Below are positions 1 through 12,409 of a stretch of 64,000 nt of DNA, in pieces. Under the pieces are notes generated by a model. The model ran no database searches, was not told the origin of the DNA, and was given only the letters and a program-made list of their open reading frames with translations. Made by a program: the position numbers and the translations under genes. The stretch comes from Vigna angularis (taxonomy: Eukaryota; Streptophyta; Magnoliopsida; Fabales; Fabaceae): assembly GCF_016808095.1 (NCBI RefSeq), contig NC_068976.1, forward strand, positions 31,118,371 to 31,182,370. The letters run 5' to 3'. The number at the start of each line of letters is the position of its first letter. Positions within the stretch are counted from its first letter, which is position 1.

Positions 1-1065
1 CCCTCACCACCACTGTTTCTTCTCTTGACAATTTTCCTCACAATTTTCTTCTTTTTTTTTCATTCTACTCCATCTCTCCAAAACAGGATTAATATTTCTT
101 CTTTCTTCCTCCACCCTCTCATTCTCCATCCCAAACCCATCATCATCATTTTTCATTCTTTCCTCTTCATTGTCATCCACATTTTCCACCACTTTGCCTT
201 CAACCACATTGTCCTATTCCTCTTCCTCATCCTCATCCTCATCAACATAAGGTTGTTCCTCACCCCTCTCTACATCTTCACCCCCAACATTCCCCTCTTA
301 CTCTTGGTAATCCATTAGGATGTCTTCTACTTCCACATTCCCCTCCACCCTACCAACATAAGCATATTCTTCATCCACTACGTCATCTTCTTCACCAACA
401 CATGGATCTTCTTCATCCACATAACCATCTTCTTCACCAACATAACCATCTTCTTCATCCACATTACCATCTTCTTCAACAACATAAGCATGTTGTTCAT
501 CCACAATAACCTCTTCTTCATCACCCATATTTACCTCTTCCTCCATCTCGTGTATGTCTACTTCATCTGCCTCTTCAGCAAAACTAAGAAACTTAACTTC
601 AACTAGCTCACTAGGTTGGACATGTTGGACATAGATTTCAACCACATCGTTATTTGCCTCTGCATAGTTATCCAACAACATTGCTTCCTTGTCATCACTG
701 AGTATTCTCAGGTTGTTCATCACCTTTTGTTTCGACCCCTTCTACCATAGCTTGAACTCTGCATCATACTTGAATTCTCTAACAAATCACACTACTTAAA
801 GTAAGACCACCTATCAGAATCAATTCCTTTTATAACATGTATTTCTCCTCCCACATATTCTACTCCCTTATTGTTCATGAACTTCCCCATGTGATATAGA
901 GAAACATAAAAAACCATTGCTAATCCTACATTGTAAAATGAAAAATTTACACATACAATGCACAACAAGCAATGGAGCCACAGTAAACCAAAACCAAAAG
1001 TAAAAAATTACCGTCTTCGAATCGCCTTTCTTTGACACAAAATGCACAACAAACACTAGAGCCAT
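1..1065 (-). pseudogene. Decayed PB1-like N-terminal region of a MULE transposase-type protein
   Basis: The reverse strand from about 1065 begins MALVFVVHF and is followed, after a likely intron, by VGGEIHVIKGIDSDRWSYF (about 795-870). That is the consensus-like core of the PB1-like domain fused to plant MULE transposases. Reading then shifts frame and continues as FKLW-stop-KGSKQKVMNNLRILSD, then into a very acidic linker (720 to about 5) built of 7-residue units such as EEDGYVG and EEDGYVD. Visible lesions: a stop just after WSYFK, a frameshift, an in-frame TAG in the FKLW/KGSK stretch, a TAA after MDYQE (about 298) and a TAG near 216. The stretches at 720-298 and 207-4 are in the same frame. 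The catalytic transposase part would lie left of the window. The family assignment rests on the PB1-like core; nothing here can be functional. Confidence 0.65.
350..500 (-). repeat. 21-bp coding minisatellite (acidic heptad)
   Basis: The linker repeats a roughly 21-bp unit (ACCATCTTCTTCATCCAC-like on the plus strand) about six times. It encodes variants of EEDGYVD/G on the reverse strand. Confidence 0.7.
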
Positions 1066-1459
1066 AACAATTGCGAAAGCAAATTGATGGAATACGAACC
1101 CTAATCACGATTTAGCTTTAAGATAAAAGATAGTTGCCAACCCCAACTTTCATTCGCGTAAAAAAATCTCAATATTTACTAAGTATAAGAACTCTAATTT
1201 CCTTTATCTGATTTAATCACTGAACACATGTCATCAAACATGTAATCACATGTGACAAATGTTAGAAAGGAAATATGTCATCACACGTGACCAGACGTTA
1301 GCCACCTCAGCTGATTTTTAACGTCGTTGGTTTTGGAGGACGAAAAATTATAGTTTCCTTAAGGAGAAGGATCAAAGTGTACCAAAGTTTGAAAGAGGGA
1401 CTAAAAGCATATTTAACCCTTAATAAAATAACGTATTTAAATCTTTTCATCAACTTTTA

Positions 1460-1460
1460 C

Positions 1461-1514
<54 letters not shown>
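1460..1514. repeat. (TA)n microsatellite
   Basis: Essentially uninterrupted TA dinucleotides with one early C interruption. It sits directly left of the LTR-like insertion at 1562. Confidence 0.95.
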
Positions 1515-1527
1515 CATATTTTTAAAG

Positions 1528-1562
1528 ATATCAATTGCATTACACAAAAAAAAGTTACTCTT
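1528..1562 (+). repeat. Left copy of 33-35 bp direct repeat flanking the 1562-3863 insertion
   Basis: ATATCAATTGCATTA then an A-rich run and GTTACTCTT occurs here and again at 3865-3897. The copies differ by a CAC insertion and A-run length. The repeats bracket the LTR-like block, but they are far longer than an LTR-element TSD. Confidence 0.8.
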
Positions 1563-3863
1563 GTTAGAAATAAAGAAGCTTGTTTCTCAACACCAAGAGG
1601 GGGGTGATCGAACGACCACCTTACAAGCAACTAAACTACTGACCGAACGTCCTACTGTTCGGTCTTCACTTCAACCTCAATCAGGTTTTCTTCTTCCAGC
1701 GCCTCTTCCAACAGCTCGTCTCTTTCTGCTCACATCCACATGGATGATCATTGCAATGACAAAGACGGACGTACAAAACATGACAAGACAGGAAACACAG
1801 GGTAAGCTTATATAATTTAATTCATGTATAAACATACATTTCACACAATCAAACACACAAGATAAATTTCATCATACGTTTCATACAAAACCTAATACTA
1901 GACTGACTGTCCAGACTGTATGAAATCTGTGTAGCTACGACGTTCGTGCACTCGGGTGATGTAGTAACTGGGATACCCTCAACAGCTGCCACCTGAGGTT
2001 AGTCCTATCTGTCCAAATTAACCATAAGGACTAGGACCTCCTACCGTTCCCACATATGACCTACCCTCCTCTACGTGAGGACGAGTACTCACGGAACATC
2101 AGGATGAACCGCCAGCTTAGCATGCCCATATTCATACTTTACCAATTTCAATATTCATTCATGAGTCATTCCTCCCCGGAACACTCGTTCATAATCCACT
2201 TCATTTCGTTCATAACATATTTCATCATCTTTCATTAATAAGACCTCCATGAGATCAATTCGAATAAACATATCTGAAGACACCGAATGCCGAACGTTAA
2301 CTTCGACCTTGAACAAGACCGAACACTTGAAGTGAGACCAAAGGTCTCCAATCCCAAGTGGATTAAAATCGAGAGAGAGAATTATTGGTTTTAAGAAAGG
2401 GAGTGATTAACATAATAATTCTCGAGGATGACTAGAACCAAACGTTTATATACTAAGTGAGCCAATTGGATGAACTGACTCACAAGTTAGACCGAACATC
2501 AACACACCTAGGCCGAGTACTAAAACTCTAGGCTGGAACCAATTTAGACATACACTGAGGGACATCAAATAAGGGTACTTAACTGTATTCGGTGAATAAA
2601 CCGAACGTCAATAAATATACTTAGCCCTTTGAAGGAGCTAAACACCAATAACCATCAGAATGTCAGTCAAAGACTGAACACTATAATGAACTTACCCTAT
2701 TGGGCTTGAACGAACGCTCTTATTATGAAGTTAGCTTAAGGAACTAGAACGAGTGCCTGGTGTAAGACCAAACACTTGCTTAGTACGAACGCTTGGTATA
2801 AGACTAAGTGCTACTAAACTTATAGAGAAGAGGCTTGATAAATATACTAAGATACTATTGGAGTAGTGTTTAAGAATAACTAAAATATACAATTACATAT
2901 ATATATACTTAAGTTTATAACCGAATACCAAGACCCAACTATGCTTGGCCGAACGCTCATGCATAGTATTTCGAAACGAAAACGCTCGTCCTCAACTAGG
3001 ATTCTTCCCAAATGAAAGAATCCAATTCCAACCAAGTTCACTAGAAAAACCGAACGGTCAAGGACTGTTCAGTGACGAACGTACACTTTCATAGGGGAAT
3101 TTCATACTCAGAACTCATTTATCTCAATTCAATTTCTCAACATTTATCAACATAAGTTCATACATCCATATCATAGAAATTTCATATATTTCATACATCA
3201 GAACATAGCATAATCATATTTCACATTAAATCATCAACTCAACGAACGTTCAAACAATACATCAACATACAAATTAAATTAGATAAGTTTCCCTTACCTC
3301 TGAGCGTGAACAATCGTTCCTAGAGGCAGAAATAAGGTTCGCCTGACTACAATTCCTTCTACCCTCACGCTCAACAATTCTTCAAACTAAACCCAACAAC
3401 AGACCAAAATGGTTCAGAATGAGACTAAGAACTCATGAAACCAGAAGTTGGTTTGCATGTGCCAAAGAACGAACGACTAAAGACAAGAAGAACTTACCAG
3501 TTCAGAACTCGAAACCGATCGGTTCAAACAGAAGCTCTGGACGCCGGAAGTGCTTCTACGGTGCCTGAATGATGATCGGAGAAGAGAAAGGGTAAGATTT
3601 GGTAGAGAGAAGGGAGAGCTTTTAGTGAGAAGTAGGAGAAAAATGAGAATTTTAGAGTTTGGAGAAGAAGGTGCATGCAGAGAGTGTGACGTAAATTTTC
3701 TGAAAATCAGTTTTGCTTTCCACGTCAAACGAACGTCCGCTCATCTACCGACACTTGCCTTCTACTATCTGATTTCCGAATCCTCTTCGCTTGACACCTG
3801 GCGTCCGTTCAGAGTGTTTTTGAGTGCATTTTTAATGTGTTCTGACAACTCCCCTTATCAACA
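1562..3863 (-). mobile_element. LTR-like block (copy 1), CGTTCGGTC-rich, with copia-like ends
   Basis: The block starts TGTTAGAAATAAAGAAGC and ends CTCCCCTTATCAACA, i.e. TG...CA. Its first about 43 bp match the ends of the copia LTRs at 56080 and 63531 (TGTTAGAAATAA, then GCTTGTTTCTCAACACCAAG). Its last about 20 bp resemble the other LTR end (CTCCCCTATCAAC at about 57530). The interior is different: it is the reverse complement of 6092-8490 and shares the layout of Ty3 chromovirus-type solo LTRs in this window (purine-rich gaggtaaggg, a GGGTATCCCAGTTACTACAT segment at about 1960-1990 read in reverse, and GCTTACCCT). ORFs here are noise. I see no internal coding region, so this is a solo or chimeric LTR. 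Confidence 0.6.
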
Positions 3864-3864
3864 A

Positions 3865-3897
3865 ATATCAATTGCATTAAAAAAAAAAGTTACTCTT
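3865..3897 (+). repeat. Right copy of the 33-35 bp direct repeat
   Basis: Partner of 1528-1562; it begins immediately after the CA end of the LTR-like block. Confidence 0.8.
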
Positions 3898-5309
3898 ATT
3901 TACATTATTGAGTTAGATTGTTTTTTCCCTCTTAAACTAAAATTACCAAAAATAAAATAAAATTATTCTCTACATTATTCTTGCTTAAGTAGGAATGTTT
4001 TCACTTGCTTTTTCCCATGATATCTCATTTAAGCGAAAATATATTTAAAACACAATTTTGTAACAATTCAAATATTTCAAAAATCAGCCGAAAGCTTATT
4101 TAACTAATTGTAATGTTTTTAACAAGTTTAAACAATCAATATCACAATGTTTCAAAGTTTATATAACATTAATCTAACTAAAAGGACTATTCCAGATAAA
4201 AAAATAAAAAAATCACGTAAGCAAACTAGAACTTAAGTAAGTGCACATATGAAATCATTCAACCTACTTATACCATTCAAATTCAAGTATCTATCATAAT
4301 ATATGTATACCTAATTATAATCACTTCAATATACTATTTGACAACAACAATTTCAAAACTAAAAGTTAAATATTGCAATCATCCAATTTCTACTAAACTT
4401 GGCATCAATTCTCCAATAATATTCAGTCTAAAAATTTCAAGCACAAATCAATATTTAAATAAGTTGAATTAAATCAAAGTCATTAACCCCTTACCTCATA
4501 TCACGTTTCCAATAGAAAGACTAAAAAGTCAAACAAAGCTAGAAAGGTCCTAACTTCTCCATGAGATCTTGATTCCCAAATAAAACATATCACTATAAAA
4601 CATATCACTACAGAAGAAACATATCACTAACAAAACTTAATTTACACATGCAAGTCATAGAAAAATAGAAGGAACTACAAATTTGATACGAAAAAAGCTT
4701 GGTCAAGAATATAATTTAATAAATTTAAATTATTCTATTCTTTACTTTCGTTCAGCTTCTAATAGGAAAAATAATATTAAATGGTAAGAATTTTAAAGAG
4801 AGGGTAAAGAAAATTTAGCGTAAGAAGTAAAAGGGATTATGAGATTTTGATATTATATAAGTGCCACCTGGCTTTTTTTTTTGCTTGGAAACAAAGGTTA
4901 AAAAACAAAAACTAATATTAAATTTTAAAAAAAAATATTTTGTTTTGTTAAGATGTTAACATTTAATATATCAATTTTAATACATTACATGTTTTAATAA
5001 AATAATATTATTTTAACCTTTTACAGATTATTGTTGTTATTCTTAAAAGTGAGTTGATGCAATATAAATTCCTTGAGGTCGTGGATCAAATTAAACTTGA
5101 TTTATTTCAATTTAGATTATTATTTATCAGCCTAATTCAACCTACTGTATAAACTATTCCCGTCATAATATCAAACCTATTTTTTTCAATGTTATTTATA
5201 AATAGAAAGGAAGCATACAATATATATAGTATTTCAAAATATAATTTAAATATTCTTAAAAAAATACAATTATTTATAAAAGATAAATCAAATTAAATTT
5301 TTTATTTTT
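3898..5309. other. AT-rich intergenic DNA, no gene seen
   Basis: No ORF with recognisable content. A short local triplication of ACATATCACT occurs around 4584-4631. Otherwise nothing is supported. Confidence 0.7.
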
Positions 5310-5605
5310 GTTTAGATGTTATCACACATGTATTTATATTTGCTTGTATACTTAGAAGAACACTTAATACATTTCTCACCTTATCTTATGTAACTTGATT
5401 ATCAGCAATATCTCTATTATAACACATAAATCTTAATATTTAATACACAAAATTCACACATATGACCACAAATTTAGACCATTCTTATCAGTCTTAACAA
5501 TAATTGTTTTATAGCATACACAATTTTTTTATAGCATAAAAAGGTTTATTTTAGAAGTAAAAAATAAAACTGACGTAAATTAACATCCACGCAAAATTAT
5601 TGTTT
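5310..5605 (+). repeat. Dispersed repeat, order B-A
   Basis: Block B (about 5310-5527, starting TTTAGATGTTATCACACATG) is followed by block A (about 5537-5605, starting AAAAAGGTTTATTTTAGAAG). The same blocks occur on the opposite strand at 10131-10411 in the order A-B, so the two copies are circular permutations of each other. The family is unknown. Confidence 0.75.
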
Positions 5606-6015
5606 AAATTATAGTTTTTACACCGCAAAGTTTAATTCGAAAAAGTGTAAATTGAATTAATTTTAGGAAAAAAATAATTGAACTGTTTTAAATATCGAAC
5701 CGTAACTTAAATAATCGTGAGGATATGTATTAAACAAATCACAAGAATTTGGTCCATTGTACTAAAAAATAGATAAATTTTAAATTATATATTTATTATT
5801 ATTTTAAAATTATCTAAAAAGAGTAATATATTTCTTCGGCCTTGTTGATTATTTTAAAATATTTATAAATTATATAAGAACTGATTTGAGTAAAATTAAA
5901 TTTATATCCTTAAACATGGTTTCAAGAATTCAAGTTTTATAAGTATAAAAGGTTGTTAAAAAAATATATTAAATCTCATAAGTGAAAAAATCCATAATAA
6001 TTAAATTAAACATCG

Positions 6016-6018
<3 letters not shown>

Positions 6019-6055
<37 letters not shown>
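6019..6055. repeat. (TA)n microsatellite
   Basis: Uninterrupted TA run just upstream of the second LTR-like copy. Confidence 0.95.
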
Positions 6056-6060
<5 letters not shown>

Positions 6061-6091
6061 TATCGAGATAAAATTAATAAAATATGTTTTT

Positions 6092-8490
6092 ACTTGTTAG
6101 AATCATTAAAAACACACTAAAAACCTCATTTGAGTGGAAGACTAATGTCGAGCAAGGAGAGCTGGAAATCAAAAAGTGGAAGACAGGTTTGAGCAGTCGA
6201 GTGGCCGTTTGGTTTTGGAGGGTAGAAGTAAAACTTAGTTTTTCCAAATTCACGCCACTCTCTACATGAAACCATCTTCTTCAATCTTCTGAAACTCCAT
6301 TTTTCTCTTCCTTCTCTCTAAAAAGCTCTTACTTCTCTCTACAAAATCTCACTCTTTTCTTCTTCCGATCATCAAACAGACCACACCTGAGCATTTCCGG
6401 CGTCGAGGACGTTCGTTTGAACCGATCAGCTCCGGGTTCTAAGTTGGTAAGTTCTCTCTTCATTCAGCCGGTTGGTTTCCTGGTACATGCAAACCTAGTT
6501 TATGGGTTGCATGAGTCAATCATCTTGTTCTAAGAGTTTCTGGATTTTTGTTTGGTTTAGTTTCTTAAGGCGTGACTGTAGAACGCTAAGGTCTCTGGTA
6601 AAGGTGAACCCGTATTCTGAACTGTGAACGTTCGGTCACGCTTAGAGGTAAGGGAAGCTTATATAATTGGATTAAGATTCTTGTTTTGAATAGATGTACG
6701 TTCATTGATTTCTGAATGAATATGAAGTATGATTGTTCATATGTTTTGACTGTATGAAGTGTGAATATTTACTATGATATGGATGTATGAATGTATGGAG
6801 ATAGATGTTGAGAAATGTATTGATAAGATTATGAATTCTAAGTCTAGAGTTTTATGTGAAAATTGATGTTCGTCACAGAAGATCTTTGACCGTTGGGTTT
6901 TCCTGTGAACTCGGTTGGAACTGGATTCTTTCATTTGGAAAGAATTCCAGTTGAGGACCGAGCGTCTTCGTTCTGTAATATCTGTATATAAGCGTTCAAC
7001 CAAGGATATTTGTTCCTTGGTGTTTGATGGTAAACTTAAGTATATCTATATGTATTTGTATATTTTGTTCGTTCGTGAACACTATTTAAATGGTATCTTA
7101 TTATATTTATCAAGCCTTTCTTCTATAAGTTTAGTAGTGCTCGGTCTTACACCAAGCGCTCGTACTAAGTAGTGCTCGGTCTAACACCAAGCGCTCGTAC
7201 TAAGTAAGTGCTCGATCTTATACTAGGCGCTCGTTCTCGTTTCCGTAATCTATCTTTATAATAAGAGCATTCGTCCAAACTCCATAGAGTTCGCTCTCTA
7301 TAGTGCTCAATCTTCAACTGACATTCGGTTTCCTTGAGGTTTAGCTCATTAAGAAGCTAAGTATTTATTGGCGATCAGTTTCTTCATATGATTCCGTCAA
7401 GTACTATTATTTGGTGTCCTACAGTACCTGTCTCAATTGGTTTCGGCCTAGAGTCCTAGTACTCGGCCTAGGCTTTACGGTGTTCGGTTTGAACTCTCAA
7501 GAGTCAGTTCATTAAATTGGCTCACTTGGTAAACAACATTCGATTATATTAGTCTCTAAGAAGTATTATTATATTCGGTCCTTTTCACAACTAGTGAGTA
7601 ACTCTCTCAATTTGATTATGTTTGAGTTGGAGACATCTCGGTCTCACTCCAAGTGTTCGGTCTTGTTCTGGATTAAAAACTAACGGCGGTATTTGGTATC
7701 CTAAGGGATCATTATTCAAATTGGTTCAGTTGAGGTTTTAATAATGAAAGATGATAGAATACGATATGGATGAAATGACTTTGGTTATGGAAGAGTGTTC
7801 CGGGGAGGAATATCTCATGATTTGATATTAGAATGGTAAAGTATGAATGTGGGCACGCTAAGCTGGCGGTTCATCCTGATATTCCGTGATTACTCGTTTC
7901 TCACGTAGAGAAGGGTAAGTCATGTGTGGGAATGACAGGAGGTCCTCGTCCTTATGGTTAATTTGGATGGAACGGACTAACCTCGGGTGGCAGCTGTTGA
8001 GGGTATCCCAGTTACTACATCATCCGGGTGCACGAACGTCGTAGCTAGTATTAGGCTTTGCATGAAAGAGTTAATGAGTTATCTTGTTTAAATTGATTGA
8101 GTGAGATATATGTTGATAATTGAATTAAATTACATAAGCTTACCCTATTTCCTGTCTTGTCCGTTTTGTACGTTCGATGGTTGTCCTTCTGTTGCAATGA
8201 TCATTCGTGTGGATGTGAGCAGAAGGAGAAGTTTTGCTGGAAGAGGCGCTGGAAGAAGAAAGTTTGGTCGAGGTAGAAGTTAAGACTGAACAGTAGAGCC
8301 GTTCGGTCAGTAGTTAGTTTCTTTGTGTGATAATCGTTCGGTCATCTGTTGTTTTCTTCTTTTGTATGACCGTTCGGTACGTCTTCTGTAAACCGTTCGG
8401 TCTAGATTGCATATTTGTACAATTTTAATTTCCCCGTTATCTTGTAAGGTCGTTCGACCATAAGCGTACGTCTCATCTTTTGTAAGACTA
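6092..8490 (+). mobile_element. LTR-like block (copy 2), CGTTCGGTC-rich, inverted relative to copy 1
   Basis: Matches the reverse complement of 1562-3863 along nearly its whole length. Examples are ACGTTCGTTTGAACCGATCAG at about 6409 and GGTATCCCAGTTACTACATC at about 8005. It begins TTGTTAGAATCATTAAAAAC and ends near GGTCGTTCGACC (8448). Exact CGTTCGGTC occurs at 6629, 8300 and 8335. The right part has extra tandem variants that copy 1 lacks. The architecture (GAGGTAAGGGAAGCT, GGAGGTCCT, GTGCACGAACG, AGCTTACCCT, TTGCAATGATCAT) parallels the chromovirus-type LTR at 46140-48236. No coding capacity; the exact boundaries and TSD were not found. Confidence 0.6.
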
Positions 8491-10130
8491 ACTTTTAATT
8501 ATTTTATCTAAATTTTTATATTGACTATTTATTTAAAATTATAAATAACATCATTTAAATAATATACCGTATGACTACTCACTTAGTCATGGATTGGACA
8601 ATTAATTTTTACCATGACTCTTGAATGAGTCATTAGTAAGATAAGACATTAAAGAAGATAAACTGATCCATAAATGATCACGATAATTAAATATAATGCT
8701 AACAAATTTAAAGATAAAGTATGATTATTTATAATTAAATTGTAATTAGATAATTGTTATTCAAAATTCCACTAGCTTGAACTTCAAGATAATTTTTAGA
8801 TACTAACTAATTCACTATGGTCGACTTGATCTTATATATTAAAACAAATAATATATTTTTTTACCTCCGATTAATAGATTAATAAATTAAACTTTAGAAA
8901 ATTTATTTAAAAGCTAGCTTTGAGAACAATTAACATTTTAAAATCTATATGACGATTGGCTATAATACGTTATAAAAATTATATTTTAGAAAATTCATAT
9001 ATCACAAATCTTAAGAGATTTGTTAATTTTCCTTTTCAGAGATTTTATAATAAAATAATTTTATGATGAAAATGAATTTTGTCACATATTTCTCGCAAAC
9101 CTTATATAATGTAATTTTTTATTAAATAAAAGTAAAAAAATTAAATATATTATTTATGATATATTTTACTTAAAATATATAGTAACAAAGTTATTGTTAA
9201 TGTTGTATTATAGTTTAAAAATATTAGTAAGAGTAAATTAGGAAAATAATATATGTAAGACGGTGTCATTCTTTTCAAAATCGCTCTCTTCTCTTTTCTT
9301 CATTTTCTTTTTCAAATTTATCTCTAAATTCCTGCTTCTAATCCAATCAGATGTTTAAATAGATTAAATTCCTATTTACTCTAAAATAGATTAAATTAGC
9401 ATGTATGACCTGGATGTGAATGCAATCTAGTCTCGCAAGATTTTGATTTTTATGTAGAGATTGTGACGTGGTTAAGAGCTATTTAAATGTTTGTACTTAA
9501 GTGTTGTTGATCTTTAGTTAATGAATTTTTTTTTATAAATTTTCTGATTGGGATTAAGAAGTTAATATATGACTAAGCTACGTACATATTGAGGTATATA
9601 AGATAGCTTTTAATATGTCATTTTATAATTTTGATATGAATATAAACATTTATACTATGAATTTAAATTATTACGATCGAATTGAAACGAGTGAAGAATG
9701 AGATTTGAACAAAACCTAATTTGTATTAATTATTTGAATTGTTTAGATATATTATTAAAATCTTTTTGAAAATATTTTTTTTAAACTAATTAATTTTGCC
9801 ATTATTGAGATTGATTTTTCTACTAATTTTCCTAATGTGGAGCATTTTTGCTCAAGTCGTAGTAGAACATAGATTCATACCTTATCTCAATCATATATTT
9901 TCAAGTAAAGATTTTTTGCTCAACAAACATAAATCCACAACTCAGTTATTGAATCTGTCCAAAATTCAGTCAAACAAAAAAAATTTCACTCAAACAAAAA
10001 ATGTTCACTTAAGCGAGTCTATTTTGACTCAAACTAATTTCTTTTTCTTTAATGGATTGTATTTTAATATTTATTATAAATATAAAATAAATATTAGTTT
10101 ATATATTTAATTAATTTATAATTTAGTTTA
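8491..10130. other. AT-rich intergenic DNA, no gene seen
   Basis: The longest ORF (9796-10110) is low-complexity and unlike any family I know. No splice-supported exons or transposon ends are visible. Confidence 0.65.
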
Positions 10131-10411
10131 AATTGTGTATGCTATAAAAAAATTATTGTTAAGACTGATAAGAATGGTCTAAATTTGTGGTCATATGTGT
10201 GAATTTTGTGTATTAAATATTAAGATTTATGTGTTATAATAGATATATTGCTGATAATCAAGTTACATAAGATAAGGTGAGAAATGTATTAAGTGTTCTT
10301 CTAAGTATACAAGCAAATATAAATACATGTGTGATAACATCTAAACAATAATTTTGCGTGGATGTTAATTTACGTCAGTTTTATTTTTTACTTCTAAAAT
10401 AAACCTTTTTT
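10131..10411 (-). repeat. Dispersed repeat, order A-B (reverse strand)
   Basis: Reverse-complement copy of 5310-5605 with block order swapped. On the plus strand it runs AAATTGTGTATGCTATAAAA (end of B) through ACATCTAAACAATAATTTTG (B/A junction) to AAATAAACCTTTTT (start of A). Confidence 0.75.
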
Positions 10412-12409
10412 TAAATCAATATAATAAAATAAAAATGTATTTTTTGATTAAAAATATTATTAAAAATTATATTTAATAAATGTTTAAAAAAATACACTCC
10501 ATTATTTTTCTTCAAAACTTCATTTTTTTTTGTAATATTAGTTATAAAATATATGAAAGGAGAAATCTCCCACAAGATCATTTCCAAACTTACATTATTT
10601 TTTATTATTATATTGAAATAATGAATACTTAGAAAGACAAGTAAACAACGTAGCTAAGAGTGTTTGTCTTCCATACTTTCACTATTATGGTTGGGTTATG
10701 TCATAACCACTCAACCAAATCATGCCAAAATAAGGTCAGTGTCAAGCTTTTGAGTCTACAGGACCTTTTGTCCTTATTTACCTTTTTTAAATTTCTTAAT
10801 TATAAGTTAAACATCAATATCTAAACATGTAAATTTCTTTTTTGAAAATTTATGCATCATTTGAATTATAAGAAAGAAAATGGGAAAATAGAAAAAGAGA
10901 CTAAAAAAGAATAATAACAGAAAAAAAAAGTTATCTAAAGAAGATAAAAGAAATAGTAAAAATGAGTGGATATAGATTGTAAATGTTTAACCATATAAAG
11001 AAAAACAGAATAAAATCTATAAAGAAAGACATACATGAATCTAAACCTACATAATGCTAGTTTATCCTTCAGCATTAATCAATACTTTAATTGTTGTGGG
11101 TAATAATTTATGCGAATTCTTTGTCTTAGTCAACAAATAATTATTATATGAATACTAAAGCAACTAGTTCAACTTTCACAAGAATTTCTCCTTTTATCAG
11201 AAAAAGAAGTGATTGAAGGTTGTCTAGTGAGGTGCGTTGGAAGTAGTCTAACCACAATTGAAAAAGAAAAAGTGATAGAAGATTTGGTTTGAAGAGTTGA
11301 GGAATGAAGAAAGATATAAAAGACAATGTTTAATGGAGAAATTGATATTTATAGCTGTTCATGTCATGTCAATGCTGTGTGTGATGGGAATCATCATTAT
11401 CGTATTACATAGTGGGAGGCATTTCTTTGACCAACAAAAATGTTGTTTAAGGAACTTTTCAGATTTTCTAAATTATTATATCTACAGTTTTTTTCGTTAA
11501 CTTTTTTCTTCCTTCCCTTCGTATACCACTAAACCATATTTTCCCCACTCTTTTGAAAGGGACGAATTGCAAGTTGCGTTTTTTTTTTTCATTTATCAAT
11601 CACTTTAATGGTTACGTGTTTGAAAAATTTATACTTGTAATCAATTACTGTGAAAATTAATGAAATTATTATGTAGTGATTTATGATAAGAAAAACTTTT
11701 TGATTTTATTAAAGCGTATTTCAGAGTTGAAGACTGCATTGTTTGTAGGAAATCCATTAAATAGTTGGTGAATTGTTAGTCAAAACAATGGACCGAACCA
11801 GATGAGATTTCTAGAAAAGACTATCCTTGGTTTCATCATGTTTTACACCTAATGACAAGGTCTTAATTAATAGGGTTATTAGTTTTGTAATTGATGAGTT
11901 TCAGGTAAGTAATGGTGAAAATCAAACCGTAGGACTCTTAATTTTGAAAAACATGTTCAATTCATATTCGTGTTCATGAAAAAGTTTTCTAATGCATAAG
12001 AATAATATATTATCTTATATCTTTATTTATACTTTTTTTAATTATTTTTTTAATATAATTGACTTAATTATGACCTAAGCTTTCCTAACCTTGACCAAGC
12101 AATTAATCATAAGAGTCTTATGTCTTAAATAGTTTATTCTTAGTCTTTCTAGTAAAAATACTATCTTGACTGCTTGGTTAATTATAGCAAAATAACCACC
12201 TATTTTGTTTAAGATTAATTTGATCACTTCTATCACAACCTACTCCAACTCCTAACCTAACTTGCTTCTTATTTTTGTGACCTGGTTATCGAGTTTACCC
12301 AACTTCAAATCTTTAGTTTCTCCGTGCAGCTCAATCGATCTTTTGTGTTGGTTCGAGAATCCAGATTTGGCATGACCACTTTAAATTAACATATTTTTTG
12401 TGAGGGGAC
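10412..12409. other. AT-rich intergenic DNA, no gene seen
   Basis: No recognisable protein, transposon end or RNA gene. Short ORFs at 11144-11500 have no family features. Confidence 0.6.

Larger units (their letters stand above)
1..1419 (-). mobile_element. MULE (Mutator-like) element, truncated by window edge
   Basis: The right end reads, on the reverse strand, GGGTTAAATATGCTTTTAGT at 1400-1419, the kind of terminus seen in legume MULEs. It resembles the GGTTTAAATGC terminus of the complete Pack-MULE at 54416-56066. Inside lies a reverse-strand decayed ORF with a PB1-like start. The other end and both TSD copies cannot be compared because the element runs out of the window. The 9 bp after the terminus (1420-1428) would be the candidate TSD. 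Confidence 0.6.

Noticed and set aside
3477..3960. Overlapping ORFs on both strands near 3.5-3.9 kb
   Set aside because: They lie in the LTR-like block copy 1 and extend past its end; the homologous part of copy 2 does not keep the frame.
8101..8283. Arg-rich ORF ending RRRSFAGRGAGRRKFGRGRS
   Set aside because: Within the LTR-like block copy 2 and not preserved in copy 1; a chance frame.
5310..10411. The two dispersed B/A repeats as terminal inverted repeats of one 5-kb element
   Set aside because: Block order is permuted rather than mirrored (B outermost on the left, A outermost on the right) and no TSD is seen.
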